NCBI GenBank assembly: GCA_963920765.1
Contig: OY987243.1
Coordinates: forward strand, 28,829,060 to 28,893,059
Source: Ulota crispa
Taxonomy: Eukaryota; Streptophyta; Bryopsida; Orthotrichales; Orthotrichaceae
Reading direction: 5' to 3'
DNA length: 64,000 bases
Numbering within the stretch: position 1 is the first letter of the stretch; each line of letters starts with the position of its first letter. Below are positions 33,805-45,451 of this stretch, piece by piece. Below the pieces are notes generated by a model. It searched no databases. It was not told the DNA's origin and was given only the letters and a program-made list of their open reading frames with translations. Made by a program: the position numbers and the translations under genes.

Positions 33805-36800
33805 CTACAACTTGTCCTCGAAGTCGGAGAGCGGCGTCATCTGTTCCTTGAGCCCCTTGCGCTTCCGGATGTCCGTCACGATGGTGGCCGACTGCGTGGA
33901 CGGGTCCATGGGGTCGCTGTTGAGCATCTCCCAGTGGTCGAACACGCACTGCGGGAACGCCTGCCCCGACGTCGCCGCCCGCAGCGTCCCCGAGAACCCG
34001 AACGACTCGATCACCGGCAGGTACGCCTTGATGTTGTACAGCGGCGTCCCGGGCCGCTGCACCTCCTCGAACACGTGCCCGCGCTTCTGGTTCAGCACGC
34101 CGTAGATGCCGCCCAGCGCGCCCTCCGGCGCCTGGATCTCCACCAGGTACACCGGCTCCAGCAGCCGCGGCTTCGCCGTCAGCATCGCCGCGTACATCAC
34201 GCGCCGCGCCGTCGGGATGATCTGCCCGCCGCCGCGGTGGATGGCGTCCGTGTGCAGCACCACGTCGCACACCTCGAACGCGATCCCGCGCATGTTCTCC
34301 TCCGCCAGCGCGCCCTCCTTCGTCGCCCACTGGAACGCCGCCACCACCGAGTCCTTGATCTCGTTCAGGTACTGCACCCCCTTGCACATGTCCACCACCA
34401 TATTCGGCCCCGTCGTCTCCGGCCCGAAGCACCAGATCTTCTTCGCCAGGTCCTTGTCCCACCCGAACTCCTGCGCCAGAATCTGGCTCCGCACCTTCGG
34501 GTCGTCCCGCGGCCCGATGCGCCCGTCGTCGATCGCCTCCGGCAGCCCCTCCTCCAGCGGCCGCGCCTCGAAGTACAGCCTGTTGTGCTTGTTCGGCGAC
34601 TTGCTCATCACCGTCCGCACCGACTTGTCCAGCACCGTCTCCCGGAACGACACCACCGGGTCCGACACCACGATCTCCGCGCCGCCCATGAAGTCGTCCT
34701 GCAGGTCCTTCAGGCAGATCTCCAGATGCAGCTCTCCCGCCCCCGCGATGATGTGCTCCCCGCTCTCCTCGATCATGCACAGCACCATCGGGTCCGACTT
34801 CGCCAGCCGCTTCAGCCCCTCCACCAGCTTCGGCAGATCCGACGCGTGCTTGCACTGCACCGCCACGCGCACCACCGGCGACACCGAGAACTTCATCGCT
34901 CGGATCGGGTGCGCGTCCACCTCCTTCTCGCCCGTCAGCGTCGCGTTCTTCGTGATGAACTGGTCCAGCCCCACCATCGCCACCGTGTTCCCGCACGGCA
35001 CGTCCTCCACCGACTCCTGCCTCCTCCCCATCCAGATCACCGTCCGCTGCACCGACTTCGTGTACAGGTCCTTCTTGCCCCCGGGCACGTAGTTCGGCCC
35101 CATGATCCGCACCTTCATCCCCGTCGACACCTTCCCCGCGAACACGCGCCCGAACGCGAAGAACCGCCCCTTGTCCGACGCCGGAATCATCTTCGACACG
35201 TACAGCATCAGCGGCCCGTTCGGGTCGCAGTTCCGGATGGCGTTCGCGTACTGGTCGTCCAGCGGGCCCTCGTACAGGTTCTCCACCCTGTACCGCTGCG
35301 CCTTCGCCGGCGACGGCAGGTGGAAGATCATCATCTCCAGCAGCGCGCTCGCCGCCGGCAGCCACGCCTGCATCGTCCTCTTCATCAGCGCCTTGCCCAC
35401 CAGCTCCTTCTCGTCCGACTTCAGCCCGCAGTTGAGCTTCGCCAACATCGGCCACAGCTTGTCCTTCTGGTCGTTCATGCAGATGTTGATCACCTGCTTG
35501 ATCGGGTTGTACACGAACTGCACGAACCCGCGCTGGCACGTCCCCGACCCCGTGTTCTTCGTCGTCCACTTGCGCGTCGCCGGGTCGAAGTAGTTCTCGC
35601 CCCACAGCCTCTCCATCATCTTCTTCTCGTCCACCCCGAACTTCCCCGCGTACATCTTCGCGAAGTTCGTCAGCGTGAACGCCCACCCGTGCAGACCCGC
35701 CGAGAACGCCACCGTCCCCTTCTCCGGGTACACCTGCACGTCTCCCAGCAGCTCGTCCTCGTACGTCGCCATGATCACGTTCGCGCTCTCGATCACGCGC
35801 TGGAACGTCTGGTACGCCTCCTCGCCCTCCACCTGCAGCTCCAGGAAGCACCTGTCCATCTTGTTCACCGTCAGCACCGGCCTGATCCTCTCTCCCAGCG
35901 CCTGCCGCAGCACCGTCTCCGTCTGCACGCACACTCCCTCCACGCAATCCACCACCACCAGCGCACCGTCGGTGATCCGCAGAGCGGCCGTCACCTCCGA
36001 CGAGAAATCGACGTGCCCGGGGGAATCGATCAGGTTGATCAGATAGTCGTGTCCGTCCTTCTCGCCGTGGTAGTCCTTCAGAGACTCCACCGACATCTCG
36101 TAGTACAGCGAGATGCCGGTGGACTTGATCGTGATGCCACGCTCCGCCTCATCGGTACGGGTGTCGGTCAGACGCACATCTCCGGCAGTCTCCTGGGCGA
36201 TAATTCCGGCGGCAGCGACGAGGGAGTCCGTCAAAGTCGACTTTCCTGTGACGCAATACCAACCCAAGCCGTGTCAGAAAATACGAAAAAGGACATGATT
36301 GAAACACACCGATAGTGATTTCCTGAATTCGCCAGATACTCTCTGAAGTCCTTTGCAAAAGACGCTGCAGATACCGCACCGTGTGCAAAACATCAAGTTT
36401 GTCATCGAACCAAACGTCTACCAACGACTTACCAGAATTTCACAGAAGCAAAAAGGAAATGCATTTCTGAAGCGTAGTCTAAAATGCTCTTTGCTGAACT
36501 ACCACACAAATCTCTACGACACGATAACAAAATAAGCGAGAACTTTTCAGTGATATTAGGGAACTGGACTGGTAAACAGTTTAGGTTGATTTGGAGCTTT
36601 GAACACGTATAGTGAACAGCGAAAGGTAAAGTTTCAAACAGCAGAGGGCAGCCGCAAACCGCTGGACTATCTTGAAAAGTCAAACAATTGTTTCTGAAAT
36701 ATCTCGTGTACACGTACTATTCCTACTTGTGACACAAGATTTGCTTTTGCAAATGAATCGAAAGGATAGTTTACATCTTCAACCAGCAGTAACAGACAAT

Positions 36801-37425
36801 CTCGGAATGGAGGACCGAACTCGACCCAGACCCTAAACCAAACATACTTCGACATGCATGGAAAGCAATGAATCTCTCGCCCGCGAGGCGATACTAGTTT
36901 CCCAAATTAAACCCCTGGATTGTGATCCAATTCTTATCAAACAAACGTGCGTCTGGCGATACGTTTCGCGATTCAAACCGATACACAAAACGCGCACCAC
37001 AAAAAGACGAGAAAGAGAGATCTTCACATACCGTGATCCACATGGGCAATAACGGACATGTTCCTGATGTTGTGCTTCTTGTCCATGATATTCCGCAACT
37101 CGTCCGCTGAAAACTTCACCTGTAACCACGCAGCCACACCAAACCCTCAGATACGCTTCAATAAACCCTCGACACCAAAAGCCACAACAAGCAAGTCCAC
37201 AACCGCCGCCATATCCCGTCTGTTTACCATGTCTGCCACACGAGTTCGAAACACCGTCGACACCTACGCAAACAGATGACCTAGATCCGCGAACAAAGCT
37301 CCAGCGCTTGGAGCGCAAACATCGCACTCAAGCGCTTGTGACCTAAAACTTGAAACTTGGGGAACTACATCAATTTTGCAAGGAACTAGCCGTAATAAAA
37401 TACACAAGGAGATGCAACGTACCAT
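33805..37425 (-). CDS. eEF2: Cytosolic translation elongation factor 2 (eEF2)
   Basis: Three coding exons on the minus strand: 37423-37425 (the ATG alone), 37032-37119 and 33805-36245, with GT-AG introns of 303 and 786 bases. The product is 843 residues, the usual plant length. eEF2 is the GTPase that translocates tRNA and mRNA on the 80S ribosome. Visible: G1 AHVDHGKS (26-33), Thr57 in [13 protein letters not shown] (the eEF2-kinase-type site), DSPGH (G3), NKMD (G4), the domain IV tip DAIHRGGGQ with His700, the diphthamide and diphtheria-toxin target residue, and the C-terminus FEDKL. The intron between HVDH and GKS splits the P-loop in phase 1. Exon 3 is strongly GC-rich at third positions, unlike the flanks, which fits a very highly expressed gene. 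Because of that bias long open frames appear in other frames across it; they are shadows. All key residues are present, so it should be functional. Confidence 0.98.
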
Positions 37426-38861
37426 CTTGGCGAGTCTGTGATGTCCTCGCCCACCGGGCAACAAGATTCAGAATATGAAGACGGCGGAGAATGAGGGTTC
37501 GCGAGAGAGAGAGCAAGCTGCTCTTCTCTGTGAGGCGAAAGAGGGAGCCCCTGAGCACCACCCTCACTCGTATATCCGAGCCTGGGGTCTGCCAGGGGCC
37601 TTTGACGGCTGAGATGGGCCGGTGGAGGGATCGGATGGCTGCCGTGGGGTGGAAGTTAGGGTATCGGATGGAGTAGCAAGCTCGGGTTCTCCTTCCTTTT
37701 TCTTTACCTTTTCATAAAGCTTTTCTGTGCTTGGGAGCAACTGCGGATTTATTGCGCCTCGGGTTGTGAGCATCTCCAGTAGACCCGGTAAGCAGGCCCG
37801 GTATATTATGTCTAATTGTCTAGTAATGGACAACAAATTATAGCATAAAATTTCATAATTAGAAGGTTGTTCAAATTTTTATTACAGAATAGGTATAGAA
37901 TTTTGGTATGAGCGTTTGCTAATTGAGATATAGCCCATCAAAAATTTAACTAACTTTCTAAAAATGTAGAGGTTTTTCAAAATCAAGCTCAAGTAAGAAA
38001 TGCGGTCGAAGGGGTGGTACAGTTGCTGTCCCTTTGGCTTTGGGCTTGATTTTGGGGTGACCTCTATATTTTTTGGAAGCTAGTTAATTTTTGATGAGAT
38101 ATACCTAAGATAATCGATGCTCATTCACAAAAAATTTATAACATTTTTTTGATAAAATATTGAATGCCTTTGAAGTCATAAATTAATTATGTTATGTTTT
38201 ATTTTCTTTCAAAAAATTAGACATACTGGGCCTATTTGTTGGGTTCATTGGAGATGCTTTTAGGGCATCATTAATCCAACACTATAAACAACTCACCAAA
38301 TATATTACTATCTTTTATTTGGTGGAAAGTTAGAACTTGTGATTATAATCATTGGAAGCGCATAATTAAATTCTTTAAATGAGTATTATAAAATATGAAA
38401 TTTATTATTGGATATTCATAGAGTTCATTAAAATAAACTAAAAGACAAAAGAGACAGAAAATCAAGCTTTAGATGAAGAATCCATGGTTATGGCAACACC
38501 AAATTTTGGAAATTTTAATGTGTTGTTACTGTGGATTTTCTTTCTTGTGCATGGTTTGCTATATTGTTTGTTTCTTAACATGCTTTTAATGGACTTTATT
38601 TCTATTGTCCAATTTCCAATCTCATATGTTTTTTTGTTTATTTAATTTTTCTTGTATGTACTTTTAATGATAGTATCACACGTTTTAATTTTACATCAAA
38701 AATTAATAATAATAATAATACATTTGATAAGTCATTTAGAGTGCTAGATTAACAATGCCCTTACTAGCAAAGGGTTGGGGTGAACTAACCCCTTGTTGCC
38801 AATCACTTGGATGGATGGGGCCAGAGGCTTTGTCTGCTACAAATTTGTGTCTGTGGGACTC
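37426..38861. other. eEF2 promoter side, then gene-free DNA
   Basis: The first ~250 bases (to about 37680) are GC-richer and should hold the eEF2 leader and promoter; a GAGAGAGAGA tract sits at about 37503. Beyond 37830 the sequence is very AT-rich with no gene. An inverted pair (TCTAAAAATGTAGAGG near 37970 and CCTCTATATTTTTTGG near 38061) suggests a small decayed hairpin. Confidence 0.5.
37615..37620 (+). promoter_or_regulatory. Site II-like motif upstream of eEF2
   Basis: TGGGCC lies 190 bases upstream of the eEF2 ATG. TGGGCY (site II) elements are common in promoters of plant ribosomal protein and cell-cycle genes, where TCP factors bind. A single six-base match is weak evidence alone. 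Confidence 0.35.
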
Positions 38862-39045
38862 ACACAATGTTAAAGCAACATGGGACCTGACTCTAGTATC
38901 ATTTCCCCTAGATACCTAGGGGGGAATAAAGTTAGAATACCAAGCCATTGATTGGCCTGGTATTATAACTTTATTCCCCTCCAGGTATCTCAGGGGGAAT
39001 GATACCAGGGTCAGGCCCTACATTGCTTAGCAATGTTATGGACCA
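38862..39045. repeat. Long hairpin, ~180 bases
   Basis: The core GGACCTGACTCTAGTATCAT to CTTTATTCCCCTCCAGGTAT pairs over about 60 bases per arm around a five-base loop near 38954, and weaker pairing extends outward (ACAATGTTAAAGCAACAT against ATGTTGCT-like sequence). It could be a palindromic MITE or the foldback of a small-RNA precursor. Confidence 0.8.
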
Positions 39046-41466
39046 GTGTGGAAAAGCTTGGTTTTATCACAAACAAGATAAAGGTAAAAAGAATTTGCCT
39101 TTATTTTGGAGTTGGTCAATTTCATTGCCTATGAGATCTCTACACCAAATTAGCATCTTGAAATCCAAGTGTGATTTCAAAGTTCTCAAATTCAATCTTT
39201 TGTTGGTAATTTTTTAGTTTATACTTCTTTGTATGAAAAATTAGAGTGTCTCCATCCTAGCCCCACATATTAGTAGAACGATAGACCAAGCCCTAGCCAC
39301 ATTCACCCAAGTTGGGGCCAACAAAGGGGTTAATTCATACTGACTCCAACCGAGGTACAAACTTTGGGAGCAGTTTTGGTTTTTGACATAGAAGAATTTG
39401 CTAACTAAATGTCAGACAACTCATTTGAAGGGTAGCTAGTTCTAAAAAAACCATTAGTTTCTATGTGTCACATGACTATTTGAGAAAAAATGACATGTCC
39501 AAAACACCAATTGAAATAAAGCGTATTGTTACCAATCTTATTTGGAGAAAAATACAAATAAAAAAATAAATTTGTTGATTTTCCTTTGTATGGTTCTTCT
39601 AATTCCAAGAACCTTCCCAAACTTACAGACATAGTGAGCTAGTTGGGCCAAGTGGGATGGCAAGGGTACAATAAGGGCCTAGCAAGGGGAGTGGCTTGAG
39701 CAAGATGTTTAAGAAAAGTATTAGATTTTGCAAACACAATTTTCTAGTGGCTCACACAACCTTGGAAATGAACCCAAAGTCCATAACCTCTACTTCACAC
39801 AAAAGAAAGAAAAGAAAGGATGACTTGCCAAACATTTTTTTTTACTAAACCCAAACCACCACCAACACCACCCAAAGAGGTGATGAATTGAATTTGGTCC
39901 CAAGTTTGCAAAGGTCAGATCAGTGGGTTGAGTCGGTTGACAATTGGCACCCTTTCGGGAAACACAACCTTCAAACCCCTTTTCACAATGCAGATTTTTG
40001 CGCTTTCTATTTATTATTTGAAAAAAAGAAAACATAAGATGATAATGGGTGCCGAACAAGATAATAAGGGTTCACTTCTATGTAACAGCAATTTTGATAA
40101 AGTTCACAGGTGACGAACAGTTTATTCATACTCATGTATGGAAATGTGGCTAATTTGCAAAAAAAGAATGGGCAAACTTGGCCAGCATGTTTCCAAGAGG
40201 AAGCCTTACATTTCAATTTTTTTGGTTGACGATGAAATGGCAAAGTTTGATAGTTAAATTTTCCTTGTTCTGCAAAATTATCACAATTATGTAACTTGCT
40301 ATAACAATTATTAAGAATTGCGATTCCTCTCCAGATGAGGTGGAAAGGTGTTATCTAAAGCTCTTCAACAAATCATGCATCTAATTTGGATAAAAACTCC
40401 ACTTTGTAAATTTAAACAAATTTCAAAATTTGTTAACACGGCAATTGTCAATGTTCACTTGTTTCCTTCCTACTCACTTGATAATCACTTGATACTCACT
40501 TGATAGTGATGGGTAAAACTTCTGGTGAGCAATGAAAGTGATTGGTAAAACTTTTGTTTAGTAATGTAAAAATATACTTTACCAACATCAATAAACGTCT
40601 TGAACCTTAGCCAACTTGGTCGGGACATGGAGGCCTAACTCTATTGTGTGATCTGAAAGATGGAGTCAATTTGGTGTGATCTGAAAGAGCAGAGAGGACA
40701 TTATTGTTCAGTAGTATTAGATACCTGCTTAGGGTTCCTACATCAAATTGAATTCAGCGTTTGGGGTTTAGGAAACAGTAGTGAGTCAGTACGTCTCTCT
40801 GCACGCTCTGGCTCACGAGCATTGTGCCGTGAAAATCTGTAAGATCACTTAATGAATTATCAGAAACTGTTTCTCCACGTACAAAACAAAACGGCTCGTC
40901 AGTTCACCAGAAAAAGTATTACAAAAAAAGTAACAGGTCACAGAATTATTCAGCTTATGCAATCGCAAGTCAGTCTTAGATTGAACGACAGGTCTAGGAG
41001 CAGCCCAGACACAACTCCTAGCATTCAACCCTGATTTTTCATGCAGAGAGAGCTAACGGTACTGCCATAGCAAAGTCTCATATAATACCAGCACTACTTC
41101 GCAACGGTGTATAAGCACAATTGCAAAGTATACAACATCGACGAAATCCAGAAAACTGCAGTATTAAAGCGTCTTCACACATTATTCCATGTTGATTATT
41201 CTAAAATAACCTCACTCACACAGAAATAACCAATCTTTACGAAACTGGTAGAACGTCTCCATTTTCACATACCCTAAGTATTAGTCCAAGCCAACATGAA
41301 AAAAATCAATGCAAAAATGAGGTTTACGTTTCAGACATGCAGACAGCGCTACGTCAAGTAGAAACGAGACAAATCGGTTATCCACATTCGTGTTTTAAAT
41401 GCGAGCATGCTCCGAAATACCAATTCTAAAAAGGTAAAACTATGTCTACAAAATGAGCTACACATT
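39046..41466. other. Gene-free DNA and RPL6 3' side
   Basis: No gene is visible to about 40640. From there to 41466 the sequence is less AT-rich and single-copy-looking and could include the 3' untranslated region of the plastid L6 gene. Short frames here have no recognisable product. Confidence 0.45.
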
Positions 41467-42375
41467 CTACTTCTTCTTACCAACCTTTCCTTCCTTACGA
41501 CGGATAACCTCGCCAGCGTACTTGATACCTTTGCCCTTGTAGGGTTCCGGAGGCCTCCACTTTCTGACTGCGGCCGAGAAATCTCCCACGTCGCACTTGT
41601 CCTTCCCGGACACGATCAACCTCGTGTTCTCCTCCACTTTTACAGTAATGGTGTCGGGGATCTTCATCCGCACTTGGTGAGAGAATCCCAAGTTCATCGC
41701 CAGCTCGCCCTTGTCCACCGCCGCTCGGTATCCGACGCCAATAAGCTGCATCCTCTTCTCGAAACCCTTGCTGACGCCGATGACCATATTGTCCGTCAAC
41801 GTCCTACACGACAATTCCAATTCCAATTATCTCAAACCCCTGGCTCCTTCTTTAGGTCAAATTCTCACCACGATGTCGAAAGCTCCTTACACAAATCATT
41901 CAATGAAATTTTACAGCATTATTCGAATGAAAAACACATAATTTCAAACCTAATTCAGAATTAGTTAATGAATGTAGGAGTAGGAAAGGAGCGTGATCGA
42001 GAGAGAGTACCTGAAGAGGCCGTGCATTTGACGAGCTTTCCGGGACTCCAGAGCTCGTTCCACAGTGATAACGCCGTCGCTCCCCGAGGTGAGCTTCACT
42101 TCCCTAGGGTATGTCCGGGCGAGCTCGCCGAGCGGGCCCTTAACGGTCAAGTTCTGGCCGACGAGGTTGACGGTGACGCCCTTGGGAACGGAGATTGGCG
42201 CCTTGCCAATGCGAGATTCCTTGGCTTCGATTCGGAGCACGCCCTTCGACGACTGCTGGAATTGCTGGAATTGGCACGAGGAGGCGGCATTGTCGACGAG
42301 AGAGTCTCCTTGGAAGCTGCTTCGGAGAGCTGAGCTACTGCAGGGAGCGGAGAGGGAGCACGCGAGCGACGCCAT
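41467..42375 (-). CDS. RPL6: Plastid ribosomal protein L6 (uL6c), nuclear encoded
   Basis: Two exons, 42011-42375 and 41467-41803, with a 207-base GT-AG intron, give 233 residues. The first ~48 residues (MASLACSLSAPCSSSALRSS onward) are rich in Ser and Ala, poor in acids and end before IEAKESRIGKAPI: a chloroplast transit peptide. The rest is a bacterial-type uL6: SRIGKAPISVPKGV, GQNLTVKGPLGEL and MHGLFR, then TLTDNMVIGVSKGF, IGVGYRAAVDKGEL and the uL6 signature PPEPYKGKGIKYAGE. uL6 sits at the base of the L7/L12 stalk near the GTPase centre of the plastid 50S subunit. Length is slightly above the usual ~223, from the transit peptide and a Lys-rich tail. The start is the only ATG in a sensible place. 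A telo-box-like AACCCTAG lies 215 bases upstream at 42590. Confidence 0.97.
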
Positions 42376-42658
42376 CGCTGGAGCGATGCTGCGAGAAAGA
42401 TGGACTCGTGCGAGACCCCGGGCGCTATCCTTGTTGCAGCTCCATGGCTTTCTGGCTTGTGGATATGGCTGCTGTACAACGACTGGTCCTTCTCATCCTC
42501 CTCTCTAACTATCCTCATTCATCCATGCGGGTGTATGGTTGGAAACTTGGTACCGGTACTTGGAAACCAACAGCAATCTGGCGTTGTAGAACCCTAGTTT
42601 CTAGCCTAGTTTCCATTAATCCATTATAAACCGTGCTTTTTAATCCTTATCCCCTATA

Positions 42659-43197
42659 AGGTAGCAGCACCCATAACCGTCAAATTAAGGGTTTTGAACA
42701 TGATGATTATTAATAAATATTTAGTAAATGATAAGTTTGCATTTAAACACCATATTCGTTAATTTGGGAAAATTTTACATTTTGGGACTTTCAAAATTTT
42801 GATATGAAGGTTTTCGGTGGCCTCCTAAACCCTACACATGTCCTCACCTGAGAGGAGGAATTTGCAAGGGAAAAAATCTTACTGGCTAAGATTGAATTTG
42901 ATACCTTCAAATCTGGTTTAAAGTAACTTGTTGGGTTTCAGGTGGAACACAAAGTGGAACATCTATTTTTCCCAAATTAACAAATATGGTGTTATTTTTG
43001 AATGTATTATTTGGATATTGTTAGAATAAGTTGTGTATTTTCAAAAAACCAACTGCAGTTGCACCTAATATCAACAAGAAAGTTTCATGTTTACATGTTG
43101 TATATCCTTGTAATTACATCTATTCACTTCCATAGATTTTTCAAGATTTTAGAGGTAATGGTTATGGGTAGAGTAATGGTAATGGGTGCTGCTACAT
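42659..43197. mobile_element. Family A MITE, copy 3, interrupted
   Basis: Ends AGGTAGCAGCACCCATAA and AATGGGTGCTGCTACAT, TA flanks. It is split by the family C MITE at 42746-42993; without it about 290 bases remain, near the family A size. It lies about 280 bases upstream of the RPL6 ATG. Confidence 0.85.
42746..42993. mobile_element. Family C MITE, copy 3, nested in family A
   Basis: Ends AACACCATATTCGTTAATTT and AAATTAACAAATATGGTGTT. The host word GTTTGCA(C)TTTTGAATG is split, with ATTT present on both sides of the insert. The interior is inverted relative to copies 2 and 4. Confidence 0.88.
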
Positions 43198-43645
43198 TAT
43201 GCCCAAATGGCCACAAGAGCCATACAATTTCATCAAGTGAGTTTATAGAACGTAATAAAAAATACCAATAAGAAGAGGATATCATGTTATGTTTTTTTAG
43301 CAATGAAAGTTGATTGTTACTTTTTTTTGGATGAAATCATCTCTTAAAGTGATTTTTTATTTTAAGTTCAACAAAAAAAGAAATTAAAAGAGTCTAAAAT
43401 AACTTCTCTATATAGAACCATTTTCAAATTTTCAAAGGTTTTTTGACCATCAAAATCAATGAAAAAATCTGAAATGGATGGTAATGGCTATTGAGATTAA
43501 GTTATTCTATAGTATTTCATTTAGGGAATTTATATGTGTACACTAGGCGCTGGGGGGGCGGGGTAGATACTTACCATCAATAAGTTGAATATGGAAAATT
43601 TGAATTCACATTTGGTTTTAGAGATCTTGATTTAGTTTAGAACTA

Positions 43646-43775
43646 CAAAGGAGGATACAATTGAACGATGTCAAGTGGAAAAACTTTAGCTAGGAGGCAA
43701 AATATAACTTTATCTTTGTTTTTAAAAAACTAAGCTTTTCCACTTGGCTGTGTTTAATTGTATCCTCCTTCATGA
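43646..43775. repeat. Nested hairpin
   Basis: AAAGGAGGATACAATTGAAC and GTCAAGTGGAAAAACTTTAG pair with AAGCTTTTCCACTTGGCTG and TTTAATTGTATCCTCCTT further right. Arms are about 40 bases. It lies inside the 43537 element. Confidence 0.75.
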
Positions 43776-43785
43776 TTCTAGACTA

Positions 43786-44476
43786 CCGTACCTTACTAGC
43801 AAGTTTGGCATGCAAGTGCCAAATAATTAATTAAAGTGCAAAAACATGATTAGGCCACTCAAAAAATAGTTTAAAAAAAATTAGTCACTTTCAAAACAAA
43901 AAAACACTATTTAGGCATTCATTGAAGTCAAATATTATAAATGAGATAGTTAGCTATTGTATCTAATTGATATGATCAACAACTTGAGATGATCTTCATT
44001 TTAGTATTCATTAACAAGATGGCATTCATGAAAAAAGTAGTAGTTGCTAATTTCTCATATTGCCTTAATGCTTATTGTATTTATAAACTAACTTTTGCTT
44101 GTGTTTTTGTATGAATTTATTTTTATTTTTATGTGAGGTTGTGTCTCAATAAAATGAGAATTATCCAACAAATAATTCTACAATGAACATTTAGAGAAGT
44201 TGACAAAAATGAGTTGGAAGCATGTGTGTTGTTTGATTTTGCAACTTTGAGCTCAAATTTGATATTGTGATCTATGTGTAAGTCAATGTAATCACAAAAC
44301 TTATTAGGTAGTGTTTCAATTCTTATTTTAACACCTTTTTGTATAATTTCTTTTTTTTCAGCAATATTTAAAAATTATTTTCCAAATTTTAAACAATGAA
44401 TGTCCATAATTATGAAAAAATTTAGGCAAATGTTTCAAGAATTAATTTTTGCCGAAGCTGCTAGTAAGGTATGGTA
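43786..44476. mobile_element. Nested TACCTTACTAGCA element
   Basis: TACCGTACCTTACTAGCAAG at the left is answered by GCTGCTAGTAAGGTATGGTA at the right. The element is about 690 AT-rich bases without coding capacity. Confidence 0.55.
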
Positions 44477-44599
44477 AATTAAGATCTCTAAGTTCAAATG
44501 TGAATTCAAATTTTCCAAATTCAACTTGTTCATGGTAAATATTTAAAATTTATCCCCAATGTACATGATGGTAAATATCTAAAATTCACCCTCCCCCGT

Positions 44600-44655
44600 G
44601 TACATATATATAATACCTGGTGTACATATATATAATACCTGGTGTACATATATCA
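44600..44655. repeat. Tandem TGTACATATATATAATACCTGG
   Basis: Two and a half copies of a ~24-base unit (GTGTACATATATATAATACC) directly follow the right end of the 43537 element, apparently grown from its terminal GTGTACATATATA. Confidence 0.85.
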
Positions 44656-45451
44656 ATTCCATTAAAAATATGCAAACAACTATATTATACTGAGCCTCTT
44701 TAGGTCATGTAACCATGGTCATATAAAATTGCCTAAATTTGACACACAAACAAAAGCTTGATTGGTCATTGCATTCGGATTTCCAACTTTGAAGTGACAC
44801 TAATGACACACGTTGCATTGAACAATATAAGAGCTAGAAACAGAATAAAAACCTTACACCTAAAAAGGAGCTCTATTCCAATTACAGTATAATCATTTTT
44901 CTCGATTTCTGCTATGTACGTCCTACATCAGTTGAGACCTACTTAATCCTACATGAAAATTTCTTGCATAATAGAAAATTACAAACCAGCATTAGAAAAT
45001 AGGATTCAGAGCGTGCTGTAGAAACAATATATTCAACAAGAGTGAGAGATTACGTTGCGAATGGGGCAACAGGTGGGCAAGAGTTTCCTCAAACCGTAAA
45101 TTCTCAGTAAAAAGTCACCAGTAAATTTTCATTACATGCAACCCGTTGATGGCGCGTCGTAGGGTAAAACCCAAACTACATTTCGTTGAAGGAAAATCCT
45201 GGTTTCTCAGGATGCAGTACTCATAGCTCAATCTAGGTGAAAAGTCCAAACTCAGCTTAAAAATTTCCTACGGATTCTAGTTCCTCGTCGCAAAAGATAC
45301 CCTAGGAGCTTAAGAAACTCATAATACAATGGAGACTGCATTGACAAGAGGTTGGTTGTCCAGGAGATGATGAACAGACCACCTATTAACTCGTTAGCAG
45401 CCCGACCTTGCAGATTGTAAAGCAAGTGGCAATACTGAGGTGCTGCAAAAC
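44656..45451 (-). other. MRT4 3' flank
   Basis: The half nearer 45451 is single-copy-looking and should hold the MRT4 3' untranslated region. No other gene or repeat was recognised. Confidence 0.4.

Larger units (their letters stand above)
43537..44605. mobile_element. TGTACACTAGGCGC element with ~100-base TIRs
   Basis: The left end (TGTACACTAGGCGCTGGGGG ... ACCATCAATAAGTTGAATAT) pairs with the right end (TTCAACTTGTTCATGGTAAA ... CCCTCCCCCGTGTACA) over about 100 bases. The interior holds at least two further inverted structures (43646-43775 and 43786-44476). No transposase is visible. Confidence 0.75.

Noticed and set aside
33683-35947. 754-codon open frame on the minus strand in another frame of eEF2
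   Set aside because: Overprinted on the eEF2 frame, Gly/Arg/Ala low complexity, and begins inside the exon.
33934-36315. 793-codon open frame on the plus strand, with others of 328, 163 and 123 codons nearby
   Set aside because: They are antisense to eEF2 exon 3 and arise from its GC-rich third positions; the predicted proteins are low-complexity Arg/His/Leu/Val chains.
42065-42629. Plus-strand frames of 121-147 codons across RPL6 exon 1
   Set aside because: Antisense shadows of the RPL6 exon; products are low in recognisable features.
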